DNA from: Roseibium litorale
GTDB lineage: Bacteria > Pseudomonadota > Alphaproteobacteria > Rhizobiales > Stappiaceae
Length of the DNA stretch: 64,000 nucleotides
Direction: 5' to 3'
Assembly: GCF_014842915.1 (NCBI RefSeq)
Contig: NZ_JACYXI010000003.1
Span: forward strand, 124,001 to 188,000
The position numbers and the translations under genes are program-made. The notes under the pieces were generated by a model that saw nothing but the letters and a program-made list of their open reading frames with translations, made no database searches and was not told the origin of the DNA. Shown here one piece after another: positions 53,300 to 61,688 of the stretch; positions within the stretch are counted from its first letter, which is position 1, and each line of letters opens with the position of its first letter.

Positions 53300-54475
53300 A
53301 TGCTCGACGCAGCCGACCGCGCCCACACCATTGCCGCCATCACCGACGACGAAGTGGCCGATGCGATCCAGGCCACCGTTTCGCAGATCCGGCGCAATCT
53401 GCCTAGCTTCACCTATTCGGCGCAGAACCATTCCAGTGTGAACAACTTCTATCCACCGGTTCCCAACGACCAGTGGACCGCAGGGTTTTGGCCTGGAACG
53501 ATCTGGCTCGCCTATGAGGCAACCGGCGACAAGCTTTTCCGCTACGCAGCCCAGATCCATGTGCAGAGCTTCCTGCACCGGATTGAGAACCGGATCGCGA
53601 CGGACCATCACGACATGGGCTTCCTCTATTCGCCGACCTGCGTTGCCGCCTGGAAACTGGTGGGAGATGAGGATGGGCGGCATGCGGCTTTGCTCGCGGC
53701 CGACCAGCTTCTGGAGCGCTTCCATGAGAAGGGCGAGTTCCTGCAGGCCTGGGGCGCAATGGGCGCACCGGACAATTACCGTTTCATCATCGACTGTCTG
53801 GTGAACCTGCCGCTGCTCTATTGGGCCAGCCATGAGAGTGGCAATCCGGTTTACCGGGACAAGGCGCTGAAACACGCAAGGACGACGCTGGCCCATTCCG
53901 TGCGCCCGGATCATTCCACCTATCACACCTTCTACATGGACCCGGTAACCGGTGGGCCGGTGCGCGGGGCGACCAAGCAGGGCTACAAGGATGACAGCGC
54001 CTGGGCGCGCGGCCAGGCCTGGGGCATTGCCGGCATGGCGGTCTGCTACCGCTATGAAAAGGACGAGGCCTATCTGGAGGCGTTCGAGAACCTGCTCGCC
54101 TACTACCTCAAGCGTCTCCCGGACGATCTGGTTCCTTACTGGGACCTGACCTTCACCGAGGGCGATGAGCCGCGGGATTCTTCTGCCGCTGCCATCACCG
54201 CCTGCGGCCTTCTGGAAATGGCTGAGCTGGTGGACGAGCACCGGGCAGCGGAACTCAAGGATCTTGCCGCGCGCATGCTGGCAAGCCTCTGGCGCAATTA
54301 TGCGGTTCGTGATCCGGAGGTCTCCAACGGGCTGGTGCTGCACGGCACCTATTCCAAGAAAACCCCCTACAACACCTGCCGGGGCGAGGGCGTCGACGAG
54401 TGTGTCGCCTGGGGGGACTACTATTATTTCGAAGGTCTGACGCGCTTGTCGCGGCAATGGGCTCCCTATTGGTGA
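53300..54475 (+). CDS. GH88/GH105-type unsaturated glucuronyl hydrolase
   Basis: 391 residues, (alpha/alpha)6 barrel. DQWTAGFWPGTIWLAYE, HHDMGFLYSP (catalytic Asp), FIIDCLVNLPLL (second Asp), and KDDSAWARGQAWGIAGMA match unsaturated glucuronyl hydrolases, which remove the 4,5-unsaturated uronic acid left by lyases. No signal peptide; cytoplasmic. It pairs logically with the heparinase-family lyase. Two bases after the permease gene. Confidence 0.92.
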   Translation: MLDAADRAHTIAAITDDEVADAIQATVSQIRRNLPSFTYSAQNHSSVNNFYPPVPNDQWTAGFWPGTIWLAYEATGDKLFRYAAQIHVQSFLHRIENRIATDHHDMGFLYSPTCVAAWKLVGDEDGRHAALLAADQLLERFHEKGEFLQAWGAMGAPDNYRFIIDCLVNLPLLYWASHESGNPVYRDKALKHARTTLAHSVRPDHSTYHTFYMDPVTGGPVRGATKQGYKDDSAWARGQAWGIAGMAVCYRYEKDEAYLEAFENLLAYYLKRLPDDLVPYWDLTFTEGDEPRDSSAAAITACGLLEMAELVDEHRAAELKDLAARMLASLWRNYAVRDPEVSNGLVLHGTYSKKTPYNTCRGEGVDECVAWGDYYYFEGLTRLSRQWAPYW

Positions 54476-54508
54476 GTGCGGACAAGGCTGAGAGGACAGG
54501 CAAGACGA

Positions 54509-55630
54509 ATGGCCGGTATTTCACTTCGTAAACTGCGGAAAACCTACGGCGAACTGAGGGTGATCCACGACATCGACCTTGAGATCGCAGACAAGGAATT
54601 CATCATCCTGGTCGGCCCGTCGGGCTGCGGAAAGTCGACGACCCTGCGCATGATCGCGGGCCTGGAGGAAATTTCGGGCGGTGATCTCGTGATCGGCGAT
54701 ACTATCGTCAATGACGTTCCCTCCAAGGACCGGGACATCGCGATGGTGTTCCAGAACTACGCGCTCTATCCGCATATGACGGTCTACAAGAACATGGCCT
54801 TCGGGCTGGAGCTGCGCCGTCACCCGCGCGAGGACATCGATCGCAAGGTGAAGGATGCCGCCGAGGTTCTGGACATCACCCATCTGCTCAACCGCAAGCC
54901 GAAGGCGCTTTCCGGCGGCCAGCGGCAGCGCGTGGCGCTGGGCCGTGCAATGGTCCGTTCGCCCGAAGTCTTTCTGCTCGACGAGCCGCTCAGCAACCTG
55001 GACGCCAAGCTGCGCACAGCCATGCGGGCGGAAATCACCAAGCTGCACCGCCGCCTGGACGCCACCTTCATCTATGTGACCCATGACCAGGTTGAAGCCA
55101 TGACCATGGCCGACCGTATCGTGGTCATGAAGGACGGCTACATTCAGCAGGTGGATACGCCGCAGGTTCTCTATGACGAGCCGGCCAACATGTTCGTGGC
55201 AGGGTTCATCGGGGCGCCTCAGATGAACTTCCTGGATGTGATCATCCGCAAGACGGCCGGCGGGTTTGCCGCGGAATATGAAGGCCAGCTCCTGCCTTTG
55301 CCGGAGCATCTTGCGCGGGCCGTGGCTGGTCATGAGGGCCGCAGCTGCGTGCTGGGTCTGCGTCCGGAGAACTTCCACGAACGCCCGCCGGTGGACGTCG
55401 ATCCTGCCTTGACAGCTCCGGTCGAGATGTCGGTGGAACTGGCAGAACCGATGGGCGCAGAAGTGCACCTGAACGGCAAGCTGGGAAGCCATGGGATCAT
55501 TGCCCGGGTGTCGCCGCGCTGCAGGGCGAGAACCGGAGACACGGTGCCGCTGATCGCCGACCTGTCTGCCGCTCACCTTTTCGACAAGGAAACGGAAATC
55601 GCGCTCCGGACTGGCCGTCCGGCGCACTGA
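54509..55630 (+). CDS. ABC sugar importer ATPase (UgpC/MsmK type), uronic-glycan locus
   Basis: 373 residues from ATG 54509; an in-frame upstream start would add 11 arginine-rich residues. Walker A GPSGCGKST, signature LSGGQRQRVALGRA, Walker B VFLLDEPLSNLDA, switch His in IYVTHDQVEA, and C-terminal regulatory domain (LRPENFHE). Serves the permeases encoded upstream. Confidence 0.93.
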   Translation: MAGISLRKLRKTYGELRVIHDIDLEIADKEFIILVGPSGCGKSTTLRMIAGLEEISGGDLVIGDTIVNDVPSKDRDIAMVFQNYALYPHMTVYKNMAFGLELRRHPREDIDRKVKDAAEVLDITHLLNRKPKALSGGQRQRVALGRAMVRSPEVFLLDEPLSNLDAKLRTAMRAEITKLHRRLDATFIYVTHDQVEAMTMADRIVVMKDGYIQQVDTPQVLYDEPANMFVAGFIGAPQMNFLDVIIRKTAGGFAAEYEGQLLPLPEHLARAVAGHEGRSCVLGLRPENFHERPPVDVDPALTAPVEMSVELAEPMGAEVHLNGKLGSHGIIARVSPRCRARTGDTVPLIADLSAAHLFDKETEIALRTGRPAH

Positions 55631-55652
55631 GACCGCAAGGAAACAAGACCAT

Positions 55653-56363
55653 ATGAACTGGGTCGCCAATTTCTATTTTCGCGAAGGGCCGGGCATCGAC
55701 AAGGATGCGCCGAAGCCTGAAGGGCTGCGTCTGCTTGGCGCTATCCTTGTCCGCGAATGGTGGGACTTGCTGCGGCTCAACGTTCTGTTCATTGCGGCGT
55801 GCCTGCCGCTGGTGACCGTGCCGGCTGCCTATTCCGCGGCGGTTTCCGTCTGCGTCGCCATGATCGAAGACCGGAACGTCTATCTGTGGCGGGACTTCTG
55901 GGCAGCATTCCGGTCAGGGTTCTGGTTGGCAACGGTTGGCGGGGCGGTCTTTGCCGCTGCTGCTGTCCTCGCTTGGGTTGCCATTCCCGCCTATGCCGCA
56001 GAGGCCAAGCACAACCTTGTTTTCGCGGCCCCCTTCGCGCTTGCCGTGATGGTTTCCGTTCTGCTGCCGCTCGCCGCCAGCAGCTTTTTCGTCAGTCTGG
56101 CAAAGACGGAGGGCCCGGAAGCGAAGGTCCAGGCCCTCGGGCTGGTGATCAGGATCGCTGCTCTCGCGGTTCTGGCCCGTCCGCTGCCGGGACTGGCAGC
56201 TCTCGGCGTCGTGGCCGGGCTTTGGCTGGCGCACATCCTTTTCTATCCCGTGTCGGTGTTTCTGCCGGTGCTGGTCAACTTCTCCCTCGGCGCATTGCTC
56301 ATGAGTTTCGCGATGCTCAAGGGAGTGGAACTCGGCTGTTCCCGTACAGCCCGCGATAGCTGA
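55653..56363 (+). CDS. YesL-family (DUF624) membrane protein
   Basis: 236 residues, five to six hydrophobic helices, with YesL-type blocks WWDLLRLNVLFIAACLPLVTVPAA and RDFWAAFRSGFW. YesL proteins recur beside CUT1 importers and uronate/rhamnogalacturonan genes; function is not established. Its stop is directly followed by a hairpin and then the binding-protein gene. Confidence 0.82.
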   Translation: MNWVANFYFREGPGIDKDAPKPEGLRLLGAILVREWWDLLRLNVLFIAACLPLVTVPAAYSAAVSVCVAMIEDRNVYLWRDFWAAFRSGFWLATVGGAVFAAAAVLAWVAIPAYAAEAKHNLVFAAPFALAVMVSVLLPLAASSFFVSLAKTEGPEAKVQALGLVIRIAALAVLARPLPGLAALGVVAGLWLAHILFYPVSVFLPVLVNFSLGALLMSFAMLKGVELGCSRTARDS

Positions 56364-56388
56364 CCTGTCCGAAGGGAGACCGGACAGG
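56364..56388 (+). other. Stem-loop just upstream of the binding-protein gene
   Basis: CCTGTCCG (56364-56371) and CGGACAGG (56381-56388) pair around a 9-base loop directly after the yesL stop. No T-run. Possibly a processing site giving the binding-protein message its own 5' end. Confidence 0.5.
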
Positions 56389-56426
56389 CCTGGCACTTTG
56401 AACTGACAATGGAGGAGACAATGCAA

Positions 56427-57668
56427 ATGCGTAGATTGATGAAGCCTGTTTTGATGGCGGCGACCGCTCTGGCCTTGCTGCCCGCCCACGCCATGGCGGA
56501 AAACATCAAGCTGAACTGGGCCCTTTGGGACTGGGACAAGGTGGCCTATTACAAGCCGCTGATTGAGGCTTATGAGAGCGCTCATCCGGATGTGAAGATC
56601 GAACACACCGATCTTGGCTCGAGTGACTATAACCAGATGGTCATGACCCAGCTGACGGGCGGCGGCGATGATATCGATGTTGTCACGATCAAGGACGTTC
56701 CGGGCTATGCCCAGATGGTCAACACCAGCCGTCTGATGAAGCTGGATGCCCCGGCGCAGACCGGCGGCTATGGCGGTCTGATCGAGGCGCTGGACGTGGG
56801 CGGAGGTCTATACGGTCTGCCTTTCCGCACAGACTTCTGGATCGTCTATTACAACAAGGATGCCTTCGACGCCGCCGGTGTCGAGTATCCAACCAACGAT
56901 ATGACCTGGGCCCAATTCGACGAGAAGGCCCGGGCAGCGACCAAAGGCTTCGGTCCGAACAAGGTTTATGGTGCCCACTTCCACACCTGGCGGTCCACAG
57001 TCCAGCTTCCGGCCATCCAGAGCGGGGAACATACGCTGGTGTCCAAGGACTACAGCTTCCTGAATCCTTGGTATGAGCGGGCCTTGTCTCTCCAGAAGGA
57101 CGGGGCGGTGCGCAGCTATGCTTCGCTGAAGACCTCGCAGACCCACTATTCCGGACCGTGGTTTGCCAGTCAGATTGCCATGCTGCCGATGGGCACCTGG
57201 TTCATTGGGACCCAGATCGCCAAGGTGGAATCGGGTGAATCCAAGGCCACCAACTGGGGCATCGTGAAGTATCCGCATCCGGATGACGTTGCAGCTGGTT
57301 CTACCGCTGGTCAGGTGACTTCGTTGGGCGTTAACGTCAACTCCAAGCATGCGGAAGCTGCGAAGGAGTTCGTGTCCTGGGTTTCCGGTCCGGAAGGGGC
57401 TGCCATCATTGCTGCCACCGGCACCATCCCGGCCTTGCGTGATGGCAACGTAATCGAGACCATCACCTCAAAGCCGGGTTTCCCGCAGGACAAGGCCAGT
57501 GCCGAAGCCCTAACCACCACGGCGACCTACCTGGAAATGCCGGTGGACCTGAAGGCCGCCGAGTACGAGCTGGTGCTGAACCGCGTGCATGACGAGATCA
57601 TGACCGACAACATCTCCATCGATGACGGCATCGCCCAGATGAATGCCGACGTCGCAGGTATCAAGTAA
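56427..57668 (+). CDS. Extracellular sugar-binding protein, uronic-glycan locus
   Basis: 413 residues from ATG 56427, chosen because GGAGGAG ends 9 bases upstream; ATGs at 56421 and 56409 are in frame. Signal peptide MRRLMKPVLMAATALALLP, cleavage near AMA-EN. Mature family 1 binding protein: YKPLIEAYESAHPDVKIEH, LPFRTDFWIVYYNKDAF, and GTWFIGTQIAKVESG. Delivers the oligosaccharide to the permeases. Gene is bracketed by two stem-loops. Confidence 0.92.
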   Translation: MRRLMKPVLMAATALALLPAHAMAENIKLNWALWDWDKVAYYKPLIEAYESAHPDVKIEHTDLGSSDYNQMVMTQLTGGGDDIDVVTIKDVPGYAQMVNTSRLMKLDAPAQTGGYGGLIEALDVGGGLYGLPFRTDFWIVYYNKDAFDAAGVEYPTNDMTWAQFDEKARAATKGFGPNKVYGAHFHTWRSTVQLPAIQSGEHTLVSKDYSFLNPWYERALSLQKDGAVRSYASLKTSQTHYSGPWFASQIAMLPMGTWFIGTQIAKVESGESKATNWGIVKYPHPDDVAAGSTAGQVTSLGVNVNSKHAEAAKEFVSWVSGPEGAAIIAATGTIPALRDGNVIETITSKPGFPQDKASAEALTTTATYLEMPVDLKAAEYELVLNRVHDEIMTDNISIDDGIAQMNADVAGIK

Positions 57669-57676
57669 CCAACCGA

Positions 57677-57703
57677 GCGGGGCCGGCCTGGTGTCGGCCC
57701 CGC
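57677..57703 (+). terminator. Stem-loop after the binding-protein gene
   Basis: Perfect 9-base arms GCGGGGCCG / CGGCCCCGC around a 9-base loop, starting 8 bases after the stop codon and 20 bases before the DUF2264 gene. No T-run, so read-through to the next gene is expected; 3'-end stabilisation is the likely effect. Confidence 0.6.
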
Positions 57704-57722
57704 AACTCCGGACCCATCGCAC

Positions 57723-59552
57723 GTGCCCAACAATCCTTTTTCCGAGAATCCTTTGCGCTGCCGGAGCGATGTTCTAGCCGCTGTCCATCAGCTTTTTGAA
57801 CCGCTTCTGCCCCATTTCTCGGCCTCCGGGGCACGCGTCAGGCTGAGCAGCATGTCGGCCCATTTCGATCAGGCCGCAGCAGAACTGGAGGGCTTTGCCC
57901 GCCCGCTCTGGGGGATTGTGCCTTTGACTGTGGGAGAAGGCGCCTTCGATCACTGGGCGCTTTACCGGGAGGGATTGAAGAACGGCACCGATCCGGACCA
58001 CCCGGAGTATTGGGGCGACGTTTCCGACATCGATCAGCGGCAAGTTGAATTGGCGGCCATCGGTCTTGCCCTGCGGCTGGCGCGCGCTGAGATCTGGGGC
58101 CCGCTGGAAGACACGGCCAAGCGCAATGTTGCGGCCTATCTGAAGTCCGGCCGGGACCGGGAGTTCGTCAACAGCAATTGGAAATTCTTCCGGGTTATGG
58201 TGGATCTCGGCCTGGAGCATTGCGGCGTCCCGGTCGATGCCTCCATGCGGGAGGCCTATCTGGATGATATCGACGGCTTTTATATGGGCGAGGGCTGGTC
58301 CCGGGACGGGCCGATCCGCAGCGCCGACCACTACATTCCCTTCGCCTTTCACTATTACGGCCTGATCTATGCGGTTCTTTCTGGCGATGAGGCCCGCGCA
58401 GAGCGTTACAAGGCGAGAGCGGCGGCCTTTGCCCGCTCGATCCGCCACTGGTATGCGGAAGACGGGGCGGCGCTGCCCTTTGGCCGCAGCCTGACCTATC
58501 GGTTTGCCCATGCGGGCTTTTGGGGCGCTTTGGCCTTTGCCGGTGTTGAGGCTCTGCCCTGGGGCGAGATCAAGGGCTATTATCTCAGGAACCTGCGCTG
58601 GTGGGCCCGTCAGCCCATGTTCGAGCGGGATGGCGTCCTGTCCGTCGGCTTCAGCTATCCCAACCTCCTGATGAGCGAAGGCTACAATTCCGCCGGTTCG
58701 CCCTATTGGGCGATGAAGGCCTTCCTGCCTCTTGCCCTGCCGGAGGATCATCCTTTCTGGACGGCTGAAGAAGTGCTGCCAAAGAAGTCAGCTGATCCAG
58801 TGGTTCTGCCCGAAGCAGGGATGGTCATGCAGAACCTTCCCGGACACACGGTTGCTCTGACGTCCGGCCAATACTATGCCCGTTGGCGGGGAACGCCGGA
58901 GAAATACGCCAAGTTTGCCTATTCCACTCGCTATGGCTTTTCCAATGAAGCCAACGAGCGGCATTTCCCAAGCGCGGCGACGGACAACATGATCTCCTTC
59001 TCGTCGGATGGTCTTCATTTCCGGATCCGCGAGACCTGTGAGGATGCGGAATATGCCGGGAATGTGCTTTATTCCCGTTGGAGCCCGATGGACGATGTGA
59101 TGGTGGAAAGCTGGATCTACCCGGAAGGGCCATGGCATGTGCGCCTTCACGAGATCATGACTGCCCGGCCGCTCGAGGTTGCCGAAGGCGGGTTTGCGAT
59201 TGCAAAGCCGGACTTCAAGGCCTGGCAGGAAGGCTGCGGGGACGGTCTGGCGCAGGTCGCGACCCGGAGCGATGTGAGCGCGGTCAAGGCCTATGACGAC
59301 CGGACGCCTCTGGTTCTGAGCCCACTGAGCAATACCAACATCATCAATGCCCGCTCCCTGGTGCCCCAGTTGCGCGGGACGATCCAGCCCGGAAAAACAG
59401 TTCTTGCCTGTGCAGTGCTCGCTCAAAAGGGTGGAATGGACACCGCCCTGCCTCCTGCACCCGCCCGCCCGGATGTTACAGCCTTGCGCGAGCTGATCCG
59501 GCGGGAGGGAAAGGTGGTGCCGGTGTTCGATCTGAACCACCGGGCGCAGTGA
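57723..59552 (+). CDS. DUF2264 domain protein
   Basis: 609 residues from GTG 57723, preceded only by a weak purine stretch. Typical DUF2264 blocks: RPLWGIVPLTVGEG, WRRGIKNGTDPxHPEYWG-like YREGLKNGTDPDHPEYWG, NWKFFRVMVDLGLE, and DHYIPFAFHYYGLIYA, an alpha/alpha-barrel resembling glycan lyases and hydrolases. No proven activity is known to me; its constant company with lyases and uronyl hydrolases suggests a glycosidase or lyase step. No signal peptide. Last gene of the locus. Confidence 0.85.
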   Translation: MPNNPFSENPLRCRSDVLAAVHQLFEPLLPHFSASGARVRLSSMSAHFDQAAAELEGFARPLWGIVPLTVGEGAFDHWALYREGLKNGTDPDHPEYWGDVSDIDQRQVELAAIGLALRLARAEIWGPLEDTAKRNVAAYLKSGRDREFVNSNWKFFRVMVDLGLEHCGVPVDASMREAYLDDIDGFYMGEGWSRDGPIRSADHYIPFAFHYYGLIYAVLSGDEARAERYKARAAAFARSIRHWYAEDGAALPFGRSLTYRFAHAGFWGALAFAGVEALPWGEIKGYYLRNLRWWARQPMFERDGVLSVGFSYPNLLMSEGYNSAGSPYWAMKAFLPLALPEDHPFWTAEEVLPKKSADPVVLPEAGMVMQNLPGHTVALTSGQYYARWRGTPEKYAKFAYSTRYGFSNEANERHFPSAATDNMISFSSDGLHFRIRETCEDAEYAGNVLYSRWSPMDDVMVESWIYPEGPWHVRLHEIMTARPLEVAEGGFAIAKPDFKAWQEGCGDGLAQVATRSDVSAVKAYDDRTPLVLSPLSNTNIINARSLVPQLRGTIQPGKTVLACAVLAQKGGMDTALPPAPARPDVTALRELIRREGKVVPVFDLNHRAQ

Positions 59553-59574
59553 GGGGAAGGAAGGGAAAGGGGTG

Positions 59575-60888
59575 TCACACCCCGAGCCGGTCGCGCAGGG
59601 CGTACCACCAGGAGCCCATGACGGAATAGGGCACGCGGAACATGCGCCCGCCCGGGAAGGGGTACCATGGTACCTTCTCGAAGACGTCGAAGCGCGAGCG
59701 GTCGCCGCTGATGGCCTCGGCGAGAATACGGCCGAATGTGTGCGAGCCAGTTACCCCGTGCCCGCTGTAGCCATGAGCAAAATAGGTGTTGTTGCCGAGG
59801 CGCCCCATCTGTGGAACGCGGCTGAAGGACAGAGCGAAGTTGCCGCTCCACGCATAGTCGATGGCAACGCCCTTGAGCTGCGGAAAGACTTTTTCCAGGT
59901 TCGGCAGCAGCTTGGCCTTGATGTCCTTCGGGTCCGTACCGCCATAGACGAGGCCGCCGCCGAAGATCAGGCGTTTGTCTGCGGACAGGCGGTAATAGTC
60001 GAGGATGTAGCGGACATCTTCGACGCAGACATCCGTCGGAATGAGGGCATTGGCGCGGTCTTCTCCAAGGGGCGCTGTTGCCAGCATCTGAGTGGAAACG
60101 GGCATGACGCGCGCGGTGAGCTCCGGAACCACATGGCCGAGATAGGCATTGCCGCACAGAACCAGGGTGTTGCAGGTGATTGATCCGCCGGAGGTCATGA
60201 CCTTCGGTCTGGCAGCAGCGGTGTCCACCTTCACGACAGGCGACTGTTCAAAAATGACGCCGCCGAGGCTTTCAAAGGCGGCAGCTTCCCCAAGCGCGAG
60301 ATTGAGCGGATGTACATGGCCGCCCGAGTGGTCGATCATGCCGCCGGCATAAACATCGGACGCCACGTGCTTGCGAAGTTGTTCCTTGCTGAGCATTTCC
60401 TGATTGTGCAGGCCATAGCTTGCCCAGAGCTTCAAGCGGTCTTCCAGCTCTCGCATATGTGCGCCCGTATAGGCGGCAAAGATGTTGCCCTCCTTCAGGT
60501 CGCACTGGATATCGTAAGTCTTGATCCGCTCGCGGATGATATGTCCGCCTTCCTGAACCAGACCCGCGACAAATGTAGCCGTGTCCGCACCATATCGCAT
60601 GCGGATGGTCTGAAGGCTGGCGTTGAGCCCGGCTACGATCTGTCCGCCATTGCGTCCCGATGCGCCCCAGCCGACTTGAGCGGCCTCGATCATGACCACC
60701 TTGTAGCCCTTTTCAGCCAGATGCAGTCCAGTGGACAGGCCGCTGTAGCCAGCGCCGACAATGCATATGTCGGTCGTGAGATCTCCACTTAGCGTCGGGC
60801 GGTCTGGGGCCGGATTAGCGCTGGCAGCATAGTAGCTTCCAGTATGGCGAGTGGGGCCGGTGCGTGCAAAATCTTCACGGGGCATCAT
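59575..60888 (-). CDS. FAD-dependent amine/amino-acid oxidase (DadA/PuuB type)
   Basis: 437 residues. FAD-binding Rossmann motif DICIVGAGYSGLSTGLHLAEKGYKV, then VGWGASGRNGGQIVAGLN, the pattern of gamma-glutamylputrescine oxidoreductase and related DAO enzymes; C-terminal GYSGHGVTGSHTFGRILAEA. Oxidises a secondary or primary amine to imine or aldehyde with FAD. Stands alone here; no transporter or aldehyde dehydrogenase gene is adjacent, so the substrate is open. Convergent with the DUF2264 gene (22-base gap). Confidence 0.88.
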   Translation of the reverse strand: MMPREDFARTGPTRHTGSYYAASANPAPDRPTLSGDLTTDICIVGAGYSGLSTGLHLAEKGYKVVMIEAAQVGWGASGRNGGQIVAGLNASLQTIRMRYGADTATFVAGLVQEGGHIIRERIKTYDIQCDLKEGNIFAAYTGAHMRELEDRLKLWASYGLHNQEMLSKEQLRKHVASDVYAGGMIDHSGGHVHPLNLALGEAAAFESLGGVIFEQSPVVKVDTAAARPKVMTSGGSITCNTLVLCGNAYLGHVVPELTARVMPVSTQMLATAPLGEDRANALIPTDVCVEDVRYILDYYRLSADKRLIFGGGLVYGGTDPKDIKAKLLPNLEKVFPQLKGVAIDYAWSGNFALSFSRVPQMGRLGNNTYFAHGYSGHGVTGSHTFGRILAEAISGDRSRFDVFEKVPWYPFPGGRMFRVPYSVMGSWWYALRDRLGV

Positions 60889-61226
60889 GTGACCTTGGGC
60901 AGGAGTTTGTGGCGGAAACGGTATCCTGCTTTGCCTGCACCTGAACAGTGGTGGAATCCTGTTTATGTGTTTTAAAAAAAACGCCTTGAGGATACATGAG
61001 CGGGTGCGGGAAGTACCCGGAATGATTGTGTTTCCCTGGCTGCCTTTGGAAAGGTCGGGTTGGGTGTTGATATATTACGTAGAGAAATTCGCAGTTAAAT
61101 CAGAGTTAACTACAATTAATTCTGGACGAGGCTTTCGGAAAGGACGTACCTTAACGACGTAAATCTGATTGATACCGCAATTTATACGTCTATGCGGGGT
61201 CTGTAGTCTCATTTCAGGAGGCCAAT
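60889..61226 (+). promoter_or_regulatory. 338-base AT-rich region before the RiPP precursor gene
   Basis: No convincing gene. Clearly more AT-rich than its surroundings from 61060 to 61210. AGTTAA, AGTTAA and AATTAA occur at 61093, 61104 and 61114 (11- and 10-base steps), a helical-phase direct repeat typical of activator or repressor sites. ACGT motifs recur near 61077, 61144, 61158 and 61188. TTGATATATTA around 61067 could hold promoter elements. A possible 65-codon frame at 60965 shows no coding character. Confidence 0.5.
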
Positions 61227-61619
61227 ATGTCTGTTGCTGATGCAAAACGATTTGCTGACGAAATTGCAAAGGATCCGGAACTGAGAGATGCTGTTAAGGG
61301 AGTGGCGACCGGGCTCGCGTCTGTCGTGGAATTTGCAAAGTCGAGAGGCTATGATTTCTCGATTGATGAGGCGAAAGAATATATTCTGTCCCGGTCTCCC
61401 CAGGATCTCACCGACGAACAGCTCGACGCCATTGCCGGCGGCAAGCATCACCACAGCTCTGTTGCTACTTCGAGCACTGTTGCTCAGACCACAGCAGTCG
61501 CCAGTTCCGCCGTGGAGGCGGCAGAAGTGGCGACCAGCGCGGTGCAGGTGGCTGAAGCGGCTGCTGACGTGGCTGCCGCTGTCGAAGTCGTGGCCGTGGC
61601 TGCTGCCGTCCTGACCTGA
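61227..61619 (+). CDS. RiPP precursor peptide with Nif11/NHLP-like leader
   Basis: 130 residues, with AGGAGG 5 bases before the ATG (a near-perfect ribosome site). Residues 1-72 form an amphipathic leader, RFADEIAKDPELRDAV then SRSPQDLTDEQLDAIAGG, whose LTDEQLDAIAGG end is the standard double-glycine cleavage site of Nif11- and nitrile-hydratase-like leaders. The predicted core, residues 73-130, begins KHHHSS and holds 20 Ala and 13 Val among 58 residues, plus Ser, Thr and five acidic residues, but no Cys, Gly, Pro or aromatics. That rules out lanthionine or sactionine chemistry and fits an epimerase substrate. The radical SAM gene begins 69 bases downstream. Confidence 0.88.
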   Translation: MSVADAKRFADEIAKDPELRDAVKGVATGLASVVEFAKSRGYDFSIDEAKEYILSRSPQDLTDEQLDAIAGGKHHHSSVATSSTVAQTTAVASSAVEAAEVATSAVQVAEAAADVAAAVEVVAVAAAVLT

Positions 61620-61650
61620 TCCAGCCGGCATTGAGCTGGCACGGTTCGGT

Positions 61651-61682
61651 CCGCCCCTTGCCGTCTCCGGCATCGGGGGCGG
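61651..61682 (+). other. Stem-loop between precursor and maturase genes
   Basis: CCGCCCC (61651-61657) pairs with GGGGCGG (61676-61682), and inside it TGCCG pairs with CGGCA around a TCTC loop. No T-run follows. It abuts the ribosome-binding region of the ATG at 61689. Likely lowers expression of the maturase relative to the precursor, by processing, pausing or occluding translation. Confidence 0.6.
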
Positions 61683-61688
61683 GCGGAA

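Noticed and set aside
59575-60888. FAD oxidase as a member of the RiPP operon
   Set aside because: Opposite strand, separated by the precursor promoter region, and it matches free-standing DadA/PuuB-type enzymes.
60965-61162. Small plus-strand frame before the RiPP precursor
   Set aside because: No ribosome site, no similarity, and it runs through the repeat-rich promoter region.
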